64,000 nucleotides of DNA from Phycisphaerae bacterium (GTDB taxonomy: Bacteria > Planctomycetota > Phycisphaerae > Phycisphaerales > UBA1924). A program made the position numbers and the translations under genes. The notes below the pieces were generated by a model. That model was not told the origin of the DNA. It ran no database searches and worked only from the letters and a program-made list of their open reading frames with translations. Every line of letters starts with the position of its first letter. Within the stretch, counting starts at the first letter, position 1. The stretch is taken from NCBI GenBank assembly GCA_002706885.1, contig PAKY01000001.1:1-64000 (forward strand), written 5' to 3'. Positions 50,416 through 57,994 of this stretch are shown piece by piece.

Positions 50416-52458
50416 ATGAACATGCGCAAGGCTTTCGCCATCGTCTGCGCGGCGGGTGTCGCCGCGCCCGCTCTCGCCAACCATTACGGGTATTGGAACA
50501 ACAGCCAAGACTTCTACGTCGCGGTCAACTACATGCCCGACTTCGACCAGAAGCGCGATTCGGGCGCCGGGGTCTTCGGGCTTCCAAACGACGGCGCGGC
50601 GTACTGCGCCCCGACCGCCATAGCGAACATGTTCGCGTACATCGAACGACACGGTTTCGCGAACAACCCGGGCGTCGACGGGCCGGGGGTTCAGAACTGG
50701 GCCGACTCGAGCGACACGGCGGCGTACAACACCGCGACGCTCTTCATCAACTCGCTCGGCGTCGAGATGAACACGCACCCGCAGGACGGAACGACGAGCT
50801 ACTCGGACGTGGCCAGCGCGGTTGATGGGCGCCTGTCGAATACGCTCTTCACCGTGAGCGTCTACTTCCGCACCGACCGGTGGGCTCCCACCGTGTCGAC
50901 CATCGCGGACTACATGAGGCAGGGCGGGATCAACATGTTCTGCTTCGGCCGCTGGGATGTGGACTTCGGGGGCGCCACGCCGAGGCTGGTGGACAGGGCG
51001 AGCGGGCACTGTGTGACGATGACCAAGGTCGACAAGCGCGCCGGCTTCGGCTACGGAGCGGACGAGTACGTCATCAACTTCTGTGACCCGGCGAGCGGCG
51101 GTTCGTCCGAGACGGATCAGTCGAATTTCGTGCACTCGGTCGTGCCGATCGTTGACGTCGCCTTCCGCGGAACCGAGCCGATCGCCGTGCCGATGTCGAC
51201 CTTTGACGTCAGCCCGAGCGACGGCCGCGTGCGCATCATCGACGGTTGCGTCGGTATCTATCCAAAGGCGGCGTGGGGCGTATGGCCGACGAACGACTCC
51301 ATCGCGTTCTGGCAGGGAGGTTCGTTCGATCTGACCTACAACCCGAACCCCGCTCCGAACCGTGCTCCGTCGCTCGTGACCTATGGGGCGCCGGAAGGCT
51401 CGCCCATCTTCGACACGCTCCTGGCGCCCGACCGCGGATCGGCGGTGGTCGCGACGCTCGCGAACCCGGCGACTGGGGAGGCCGGTTCGCTCTACACGCT
51501 CGAGCTGGGTTCGGGGGTCTTCCATCACGTCCAGACGCTGGCCAACCCTGCGGGCATGGCGTTCGGTCGGGATCTTTCGCTGTTTGTGGTGCAGAACCCG
51601 ACAACGTCGGGGCTCGCGACGATCAAGCGGTTCATGCCCGACGAGCTTGCTTCTGCAAACGACCCGAGCCAACAGGGTCCGGTCGGCTCCATTTCCGTCC
51701 CCGCGACGGCGGTCGCGGGAGTGGCCTACGACGATGTCCACGACCGCCTGGCCATGCTCGTGACCGCGGTCGAACCCGCGGGCGAAACGGTTGGCGGGTC
51801 GAGTCGGGTCGTGCTGTTGTATGACCCGTCGATCATCGGCGGCTTCCCGTTCCGGACGATCGTTCCGCGGAGCGACACCGTGGACTTCGACGCTGAGATG
51901 ATCGCGTTCGACCCCGCCACTGGGGGGCTGCTCATCGCGGATGCCGCAACCGGGGCGGTTGCCCTCGGCGACGATGGTGGTGAGGGAGCTTGGCGGCTGA
52001 TCCACGGCGGTGGCGCACGTATCGACGCGATCACGCCGATCGGCGACGGCCTGGTCCGGGTGGCGCCCGCCGCGGGCGACGCGTTCGTCATCGAGCCGAG
52101 CGGCGGCGCGCTGTACGCGGTCACGGCCGACGAGGATCTACCACCGATCGCGCGAGCGATGTTCCTTTCGGGTGGCCGGTTCACACACAACTCGACGAAC
52201 TTCGATCCCAGGCTGCACCAGGGGCCGGAATGGAACAACGTCGATCCGGATGACCTCCTCCCCGCACCCGCGACGACGGCCGACTGCCTCGTGGACTTCG
52301 CCCGTCCCTTCGAACAACTCGACATCGCCGACGTCGTCGCGTTCCTCGAACGGTTCGGTGACGGCGACGCGACGGCGGATCTCGCCGCCCCATTTGGCGC
52401 GCTCGACATCGCGGATGTCGTCGCGTTCCTCCAGCTCTTCGGCGCTGGCTGCCCGTAA
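50416..52458 (+). CDS. Secreted papain-like (C39-type) cysteine peptidase domain protein with GC-type dockerin-like tail
   Basis: A 680-residue exported protein with a signal peptide (MNMRKAFAIVCAAGVAAPALA). Residues about 30-240 look like a papain-fold/C39-like domain: Cys in GAAYCAPTAIANMF, His in SGHCVTMTKV and Asp in INFCDPASG are plausible catalytic residues. The middle (about 300-600) is a beta-propeller-like region with phrases such as GSLYTLELGSGVFHHVQTL and VVLLYDPSIIGGFP. Two dockerin-like halves end it (from CLVDFARPF, ending GAGCP). It might process or bind surface proteins. The ATG follows GGAAGGATC. Confidence 0.83.
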   Translation: MNMRKAFAIVCAAGVAAPALANHYGYWNNSQDFYVAVNYMPDFDQKRDSGAGVFGLPNDGAAYCAPTAIANMFAYIERHGFANNPGVDGPGVQNWADSSDTAAYNTATLFINSLGVEMNTHPQDGTTSYSDVASAVDGRLSNTLFTVSVYFRTDRWAPTVSTIADYMRQGGINMFCFGRWDVDFGGATPRLVDRASGHCVTMTKVDKRAGFGYGADEYVINFCDPASGGSSETDQSNFVHSVVPIVDVAFRGTEPIAVPMSTFDVSPSDGRVRIIDGCVGIYPKAAWGVWPTNDSIAFWQGGSFDLTYNPNPAPNRAPSLVTYGAPEGSPIFDTLLAPDRGSAVVATLANPATGEAGSLYTLELGSGVFHHVQTLANPAGMAFGRDLSLFVVQNPTTSGLATIKRFMPDELASANDPSQQGPVGSISVPATAVAGVAYDDVHDRLAMLVTAVEPAGETVGGSSRVVLLYDPSIIGGFPFRTIVPRSDTVDFDAEMIAFDPATGGLLIADAATGAVALGDDGGEGAWRLIHGGGARIDAITPIGDGLVRVAPAAGDAFVIEPSGGALYAVTADEDLPPIARAMFLSGGRFTHNSTNFDPRLHQGPEWNNVDPDDLLPAPATTADCLVDFARPFEQLDIADVVAFLERFGDGDATADLAAPFGALDIADVVAFLQLFGAGCP

Positions 52459-52485
52459 TCACACGACCCGATCCGGGAGACGATC

Positions 52486-53364
52486 ATGCAGCGACTTGTC
52501 ACCGTCACGACGTTTCTCGGCTTGATCGCGGCCGGCGCCGGAGGGGCGCCGGTCGCGGTTGAGAACCACGGGTTCGAGGCCGACTTCGCGGCCGACGGGA
52601 CCTTTCCCGTCGGCCCGGTGTCGGGCTGGGAGGCGTACGACCCCAACGACCTGCTCTCCGTGGGAGGCAACTTCACCGGGGTCGTCAATCCCAACAACTC
52701 GCCGTTCTTCCTGCCCGATCAGCTTCCCGAGGGGAACAACGCGGCGCTGCTGTTCATCTCGAATGCGATCGGGCTCGGGCCGGTTGGCCTGTCTCAGACG
52801 TTGGACGCGACCCTCGAGGCCGGGATGACGTACACGCTCAGCGTCGGCGTCGGCAACATCGCGTCGGGGACGGGCAACCCGCCGTTCGACCAGTTTGGCT
52901 TCTTCGACCTCGATGGCTTCCCTGGCTATCGCGTCGAACTGCTCGCGGGCGAGCCGCCGCTGGGTCCGCCGAGCGTCCTTGTCGCCGACGACAACACGCT
53001 CTTCGGCGCCATCCCCGAGGGCGAATTCCGCTTCAGCGTGATCGAGTTCACGGCCGAGGCGAGTGATCCGCGCATCGGTCTGCCGCTGATGATCCGCCTG
53101 ATCAATCTCAACGAGCAGGACACGCCCGAGGACCCGGGGATCGAGGTGGACTTTGACGACGTTCGGCTCGACGCCTCGCCCGCCGGATGCTCGGGCGCGG
53201 ACCTTTCGGCGCCGTTCGGCGTGCTCGATGTCGCGGACGTGGTGACGTTCCTCCAGCGCTTCGGCGCAAGCGACGGGTCGGTCGATCTCGCGGCCCCCGC
53301 AGGGGTGTTCGATGTCGCCGACGTCGTGGCGTTCCTGCAGCTCTTCGGTGTCGGGTGCCCGTGA
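52486..53364 (+). CDS. Secreted carbohydrate-binding-like protein with GC-type dockerin-like tail
   Basis: A 292-residue exported protein with a signal peptide (MQRLVTVTTFLGLIAAGAGG). The mature N-terminus VAVENHGFEADFAADGTFPV followed by SGWEAYDP matches the start of HAF/DUF642-like galactose-binding-type jelly-roll domains common in planctomycete and PEP-CTERM proteins. The strand pattern continues LSQTLDATLEAGMTYTLSVGVG. Two dockerin-like halves follow (from CSGADLSAP, ending GVGCP). It begins 27 bases after the peptidase-like gene, so cotranscription is likely. Confidence 0.86.
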   Translation: MQRLVTVTTFLGLIAAGAGGAPVAVENHGFEADFAADGTFPVGPVSGWEAYDPNDLLSVGGNFTGVVNPNNSPFFLPDQLPEGNNAALLFISNAIGLGPVGLSQTLDATLEAGMTYTLSVGVGNIASGTGNPPFDQFGFFDLDGFPGYRVELLAGEPPLGPPSVLVADDNTLFGAIPEGEFRFSVIEFTAEASDPRIGLPLMIRLINLNEQDTPEDPGIEVDFDDVRLDASPAGCSGADLSAPFGVLDVADVVTFLQRFGASDGSVDLAAPAGVFDVADVVAFLQLFGVGCP

Positions 53365-53391
53365 CCGGACTCACAGGCGCGGGGCGCCCGG

Positions 53392-53397
53392 TATCCT
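53392..53397 (+). promoter_or_regulatory. -10 element (TATCCT) before the NUDIX gene
   Basis: TATCCT ends seven bases before the ATG at 53405 and no ribosome binding site is visible between them. Confidence 0.4.
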
Positions 53398-53404
53398 CGC
53401 CTGC

Positions 53405-53971
53405 ATGAGTTCAGGCAAGCCGCTCCGCGACAAGATCACCGGTGAACGCACGCTCTACGAGGGGAAGGCGTTCGATTTTGTTGAGCTGACGCTCACCCAG
53501 CCCGACGGCAGCACGAGACCGCGACCGATCGTCCGGCATCACGGCGCAGCGGTGATCGTGCCGCTCATCGAGCAGCCCGGGCGGAGTCCGAAGGTCGTGT
53601 TCGTTCGCAACGATCGACACACGATCAACGATCAGCTTCTCGAACTCCCGGCGGGCGGCGTTGATCGCGGCGAGTCGCCCGAGGAAACCGCGGCGCGTGA
53701 GCTTCGCGAAGAAACCGGCTACGCGGCGTCATCGATCTATCACCTGATCTCGTTCTACACCACGCCCGGCGTGACGGACGAGTTCATGCACGCGTACGTC
53801 GCGACGGGGCTCCGGCACGTCGGTCAGGAGCTTGAGGCTGACGAGTCGCTCGAGGTCGTGACGCTCACCTCCAGCGAGGTCGGAAGCATGCTGGACGCGC
53901 ACGAACTCACGGACGGCAAGACGGTGCTGGCGCTGCTCGAGGCGGCGCGGCAGAACTACATCTCGTTCTGA
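53405..53971 (+). CDS. NUDIX hydrolase, ADP-ribose pyrophosphatase type
   Basis: A 188-residue cytoplasmic enzyme that cleaves nucleoside diphosphate derivatives, most likely ADP-ribose. The Nudix box G-x5-E-x7-REUxEExGU is complete: GVDRGESPEETAARELREET followed by GYA (about residues 81-103). The upstream VELTLTQPDGSTRPRPIVRH and the downstream FYTTPGVTDEFMHAYVATGL fit the NudF/ADPRase subgroup. The longer ORF overlaps the previous gene's tail; the ATG at 53405 is preferred and may be the first codon of a leaderless mRNA. Confidence 0.93.
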   Translation: MSSGKPLRDKITGERTLYEGKAFDFVELTLTQPDGSTRPRPIVRHHGAAVIVPLIEQPGRSPKVVFVRNDRHTINDQLLELPAGGVDRGESPEETAARELREETGYAASSIYHLISFYTTPGVTDEFMHAYVATGLRHVGQELEADESLEVVTLTSSEVGSMLDAHELTDGKTVLALLEAARQNYISF

Positions 53972-53982
53972 CAGCGTTTCGG

Positions 53983-55425
53983 CTAGCGACCCACCTGGAT
54001 GATGGGACGCCCGCTCGGACCGCCACGCGTCGGTCGTTCGACCTCGAGGATGACCTCGTGCGAACCGCATCCCGGGGTCGCGGGCTGTGTCTGCCAGCCG
54101 TAGAGGGCGGGCGGGCCGTAGTACACCGAGTCGGTGATCGGGAAGAAGTGGTGCGACACCGGCACGTAGAGGTCGCCCTGGTCGTTGTTGCCGAAGAACT
54201 GCCACGGAACATCGAGCGGCTGCGGACGGTTCGACCAGAGCTGGCGCTGACGAACGATATCAATCGGGATCCAGCCGCCCTCGACCTCGATGACCTCCTC
54301 GTTGTCGACGATGACCTTGCGTTCGTTCTGGATGTAGAACTCCGCCCAGACTGCGATGGGGTTCCGCTCCTCGTCGTCGATGACCCGGCGTTCGTCGTCG
54401 AGCGTGCTGCGGACGCCGATGACGAGGCGCGCGGGGATCTCCGCCTGTCGGAGCACGGCCACAAGGGCGGTGACCACCTCTACATCGGAACCGCGCTCGC
54501 GAACGAGCGCCCTCCACCCCGCGTCCGGCGGGATCGGCGGCGCGCCATAGCGCCCTTCCGGGCCCGGGACGTTGAAGCCCTGGAAGACGCCGACGCGGCT
54601 GACGGCGCCGCGGCGCGCCGGCTGCACGTGCTCGATAACGCGAGCGGTGAGGAACTTCGCAAGGACCGCGGGGCCGAGGCGCGACTTGGGATCGATGCCG
54701 TTCGTCCATCTCTCGATGACCGCCCGCGCGGGGTTGATCTCGACGGGGGCCGAGCGGTCGACGGGGACCGCGTAGTCGGCGGCGAGCGCTGCCTGCGCCT
54801 CGGGCGGAAGGAGCGCGACGGAACTCGGCCACGGCGCCGAAGCGGCCTTGCGCTCATCGAAGTCGACTCGCCAGGATCGCCTCAGGAACTCGAAGCGAGC
54901 GCGGACCTGGGTCGCGCGGAAGGAACCGAACTCGACTTCGACACAGGGCGAGGTCCCCTCGCCGAAGTCGACCAGGCGCGCCTCGATGGGCTGGCGATGA
55001 CCGCCGGCGTACAGCTCGGCGCCGAACGGCTGGCCGGCGTCGGGCGCGAACGGCACGCTTCCGGCGACGGCCCCGACGAACGGGAACCAGAGGCGCCCGC
55101 CCTCGACCTCCCAGAATTCGGTGGACACCTGCGGCGCTACTCCCGAATACCGCACAACGGGTACCCCCTGATTGCACGAGAGAAGCTGGATCTGCGCGAT
55201 GATCGACCAGTCCTCGGCGTGGCTGAAACGCAGGAACGGGTGCTCGGGTGGCTCGATGGGCAGAGGATCGGGGGTGATCGGCCCCTTGGGCGCGGGACCG
55301 CTCCGCCGTTCTTCGCGCGGGCTCTTGACCGGTCGGGCGTCGGGCTGGTTCGCGGCCAATCCGGTGACAGCGACGGCCATCAACGCGAAAGCCGCTGCGA
55401 AGGTCTGCCGAGCTGTCCGCTTCAT
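53983..55425 (-). CDS. Exported transglutaminase-like protein lacking catalytic Cys and His
   Basis: A 480-residue protein with a signal peptide (MKRTARQTFAAAFALMAVAVTGLAA) and a Pro-rich linker. Residues about 300-395 align with the transglutaminase-like core: SDVEVVTALVAVLRQAEIPA (313-332), AVWAEFYI (358-365) and GWIPIDI (384-390). The position of the nucleophilic Cys is Asp314, the His position is Ala358 and only Asp389 of the triad remains. It is probably a pseudo-enzyme with a binding or structural role in the periplasm. The gene is convergent with the NUDIX gene and divergent from fumC. Confidence 0.83.
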   Translation of the reverse strand: MKRTARQTFAAAFALMAVAVTGLAANQPDARPVKSPREERRSGPAPKGPITPDPLPIEPPEHPFLRFSHAEDWSIIAQIQLLSCNQGVPVVRYSGVAPQVSTEFWEVEGGRLWFPFVGAVAGSVPFAPDAGQPFGAELYAGGHRQPIEARLVDFGEGTSPCVEVEFGSFRATQVRARFEFLRRSWRVDFDERKAASAPWPSSVALLPPEAQAALAADYAVPVDRSAPVEINPARAVIERWTNGIDPKSRLGPAVLAKFLTARVIEHVQPARRGAVSRVGVFQGFNVPGPEGRYGAPPIPPDAGWRALVRERGSDVEVVTALVAVLRQAEIPARLVIGVRSTLDDERRVIDDEERNPIAVWAEFYIQNERKVIVDNEEVIEVEGGWIPIDIVRQRQLWSNRPQPLDVPWQFFGNNDQGDLYVPVSHHFFPITDSVYYGPPALYGWQTQPATPGCGSHEVILEVERPTRGGPSGRPIIQVGR

Positions 55426-55514
55426 GATCGCCCCAATCCGCCCGCCACGCGGGTTCATCCTACCGTACCCGAGAGCGCCGTTGGGGCGTCGATACGCAGC
55501 GAAGGGGACCACGG

Positions 55515-56966
55515 ATGAGCGGGACGCAGACACGCATCGAAAAAGACTCCATGGGGGAGATGACCGTCCCGGCGGACGTGCTCTACGGGGCCTCGACGCA
55601 GCGAGCGGTGCTGAATTTCCCCGTGTCGGGCCGTCCGGTGCCCACGCCGGTGATCCGGGCGTTCGCCCAGCTCAAGGCCACCTGCGCCCTTGTGAACAAA
55701 GAACTTGGCAAGCTCGACGCCGACCGCGCATCGCTGATCGGCGACGCCTGTGGCACGATCGAGTCCGGCCTGGCCGATCATGGCGGCGTCGAACGGAACT
55801 TCCCGGTCGACATCTACCAGACCGGCAGCGGCACCTCGACGAACATGAACGCGAACGAGGTCATCGCGAACCTCGTCTGCCTCGCGAAGGGCAAGCCGAT
55901 CGGCACGTCGAAGGACGTGAACTACATCGAGCAGGGCGGCGTGCACCCCAACGACCATGTCAACATGGGCCAGTCGTCGAACGACACGTTCCCCACAGCT
56001 CTGCACATCGCCGCGGCGAGCGAGATCCACCACCAGCTTCTCCCCGCGCTGAAGCGCATGGAGAACGAGCTCCGCTCGAAGGCCGAGGCGTGGGACGACG
56101 TGGTGAAGATCGGTCGCACGCACCTTCAGGACGCAACACCGATCCGATTGGGTCAGGAGTTCGCGGGCTACGCGAGGCAGATCGCGGAGTCACAGGAGCG
56201 CCTGCACCGCGCGCTTCACACGCTCGGAGAACTCGCGATCGGCGGTACGGCGGTGGGGACGGGCATCAACACGCACCCGGAGTTCGGCGCTCGCGTCGCG
56301 GCGAAGCTGACGGAATCGGTCGGCGTGCACTTCCGCGAGGCGGTCGATCACTGCGAGGCGCAGCACGCAAAGGACGCCTGCGTTGAGGCTTCAGGCGTGC
56401 TCAAGACGATCGCCGTGAGCTTCTCGAAGATCGCGGGCGACATTCGGCTGCTGGGGTCGGGTCCGCGTTGCGGCATCGGCGAGCTCAAGCTTCCCGCTGT
56501 GCAGCCAGGGTCGTCGATCATGCCGGGCAAAGTCAACCCGGTCATCTGCGAGAGCGCGGTCATGGTCGCGTGCCGCGTGATCGGGAACGACACGACGGTG
56601 ACGATGGCGGGGCTCGGCGGCGTCGGATCGCTGATCGACCTCAACGTTGCCATGCCCGTGATGGCCGCCGCCTTGCTCGAGTCGATCGAGATCCTCGCGG
56701 GGGCGGCGAACATGTTCACCGACAACCTGCTGAAGGGGCTTGAGCCTGATCGCGAGCGTTGCGCGGCGCTGATCGAGGGGTCGCTCGCGATGTGCACAAG
56801 CCTCGCGCCCGTCATCGGCTACGACAACGCCGCGGCGCTCGCGAAGAAGGCGTATGCAGAGGGCAAGACGGTGCGCCAGGTCGCGCTCGACGACGGCGTG
56901 CTGGACGCGACGGAGTTGGAAAAGCTGCTCGACCCGATGAGCATGACGCGTCCGGATCCAGCGTGA
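55515..56966 (+). CDS. fumC: Class II fumarate hydratase
   Basis: Interconverts fumarate and malate in the citric acid cycle, cytoplasmic homotetramer. The 483 residues carry the conserved blocks TGSGTSTNMNANEV, HPNDHVNMGQSSND, KIGRTHLQDATPI and the superfamily signature GSSIMPGKVNP with the active serine. GAAGGGGACC precedes the ATG. Aspartase belongs to the same superfamily, but the overall blocks fit fumarase better. Fumarate is also a product of the FahA pathway at the start of the window. Confidence 0.94.
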   Translation: MSGTQTRIEKDSMGEMTVPADVLYGASTQRAVLNFPVSGRPVPTPVIRAFAQLKATCALVNKELGKLDADRASLIGDACGTIESGLADHGGVERNFPVDIYQTGSGTSTNMNANEVIANLVCLAKGKPIGTSKDVNYIEQGGVHPNDHVNMGQSSNDTFPTALHIAAASEIHHQLLPALKRMENELRSKAEAWDDVVKIGRTHLQDATPIRLGQEFAGYARQIAESQERLHRALHTLGELAIGGTAVGTGINTHPEFGARVAAKLTESVGVHFREAVDHCEAQHAKDACVEASGVLKTIAVSFSKIAGDIRLLGSGPRCGIGELKLPAVQPGSSIMPGKVNPVICESAVMVACRVIGNDTTVTMAGLGGVGSLIDLNVAMPVMAAALLESIEILAGAANMFTDNLLKGLEPDRERCAALIEGSLAMCTSLAPVIGYDNAAALAKKAYAEGKTVRQVALDDGVLDATELEKLLDPMSMTRPDPA

Positions 56967-57006
56967 GCGTTGTAAGCTAGCGACGACGCGGGCCCGAACC
57001 CGCGCA

Positions 57007-57079
57007 GGCCCCGTAGCTCAGCGGTTAGAGCAAGCGACTCATAATCGCCAGGTCCTCGGTTCGAATCCGGGCGGGGCTA
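57007..57079 (+). tRNA. tRNA with CAT anticodon, probably tRNA-Ile2 (lysidine type), alternatively tRNA-Met
   Basis: A 73-base cloverleaf. The acceptor is GGCCCCG/CGGGGCT with a terminal G-U pair and A as discriminator. The D-arm is GCTC/GAGC; the anticodon loop CTCATAA (CAT anticodon) sits on stem AGCGA/TCGCC with one A-C mismatch. The T-arm is CTCGG TTCGAAT CCGGG. CCA is not encoded. The 5' half (GGCCCC..TAGCTCAG..GGTTAGAGCA.GCGACTCATAATCGC) closely follows the E. coli minor isoleucine tRNA, whose CAU anticodon is modified by TilS, more than elongator tRNA-Met. Confidence 0.93.
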
Positions 57080-57109
57080 TTGCGTCCTGGCCGATGCTCA
57101 GGACACACC

Positions 57110-57147
57110 ACGACCCCGGGCGGCGGCGGATCGCATCCCGGGGTCGT
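57110..57147. terminator. Perfect 11-bp hairpin between the tRNA and a convergent gene
   Basis: ACGACCCCGGG (57110-57120) and CCCGGGGTCGT (57137-57147) are perfect complements with a 16-base loop. No T-run follows on either strand. Because it lies between convergent transcription units it may still act as a 3'-end structure. Confidence 0.4.
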
Positions 57148-57197
57148 GTCGTCGGATCGATGCCGACTGCATGAGGGAAGGACGGCGGCGAACGCGC

Positions 57198-57827
57198 TCA
57201 GGTCGGGCGGCGACGCCTGACGGCCGCGATACATACGAGCCCGGCTCCACCGACGGCCGCAGGCGCGGGGAGGGGTACCGAAACGCCACCGAGAGGCGTC
57301 GCGGTCAGGTCCCTCCAACGGATTTCCGCGATGTACCGTTGGCCTCCGCCCCGAAGCGTGAGACTTGATCGGGCGGCGCTGCCAGAGATGTAATCAAGGA
57401 GATCAGCGATGGACGCCCCCGTGCCTTGGGACGCGTCCGGGAACGCGCGGAGAATGTCGAGATAGAAGTCGCCGCCGAGCAGAGGGTCGGGCGCATCGCC
57501 GGGATCGATGTCGAAGTTCTGCTGGTAGAAGTCGTTGTCGGCGCCGTAGCGATCCAGGTCATAGAGCTGCGATGTTCCGACCCCGGTGAAGCTGTACGAA
57601 CCGAGGTCGAGCATGAACGACGGCGAGAAAGCGGCGAGCGAGGCGGATGGGTCGTACTCATAGGTCAAGCGAACGGTCGCGCCAGAGGCCGCGACCTCCG
57701 GGGCGAACCCGGTTAAGCTGACGCCCGTTACTCTTCCGGTCCATTCGAGCCTGTAGGCGGCGCCGGCCGATTCCCCAATCGCTGCAACTGCGGTCAGCCC
57801 CAACAAACACGCGCACTTGACACTCAT
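57198..57827 (-). CDS. Secreted protein with PEP-CTERM-like tail
   Basis: A 209-residue exported protein with a signal peptide (MSVKCACLLGLTAVAAIGESAGA). The body is a beta-rich domain containing TVRLTYEYDPSASLAAFSPS and LGSYSFTGVGTSQLYDLDRY, typical of PEP-CTERM proteins with a single lectin-like domain. The C-terminus VPLPAPAAVGGAGLVCIAAVRRRR carries a Pro motif, a hydrophobic segment and an Arg cluster. No exosortase is nearby. The gene is monocistronic and convergent with the tRNA. Confidence 0.83.
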   Translation of the reverse strand: MSVKCACLLGLTAVAAIGESAGAAYRLEWTGRVTGVSLTGFAPEVAASGATVRLTYEYDPSASLAAFSPSFMLDLGSYSFTGVGTSQLYDLDRYGADNDFYQQNFDIDPGDAPDPLLGGDFYLDILRAFPDASQGTGASIADLLDYISGSAARSSLTLRGGGQRYIAEIRWRDLTATPLGGVSVPLPAPAAVGGAGLVCIAAVRRRRPT

Positions 57828-57994
57828 CTCGTTGCTCCCGGTGTTCGGTTGACCCGCCGATTCGCGTCAGCGCACCGCTACGGACCTGTCAATCACGGCC
57901 GCCTTCGGACAGCCCGAGCCAACACCGCGTATCCGAGAATTGGACAGCGACGCGGACACGCGGAATGACAAAAAGGCGCGAGTCGCGCGTACCG

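Noticed and set aside
48898-52005. 1035-residue open frame on the minus strand
   Set aside because: It is antisense to two clear signal-peptide/dockerin-like genes and has an Arg/His/Asp-rich composition typical of a G+C shadow frame, with no recognisable domain.
57007-57079. Elongator tRNA-Met assignment
   Set aside because: Not excluded, but the body sequence follows the minor tRNA-Ile (lysidine type) more closely; kept as the alternative in the feature.
57110-57147. Hairpin as a standard Rho-independent terminator
   Set aside because: There is no T-run on either strand; reported only as a possible 3' structure with low confidence.
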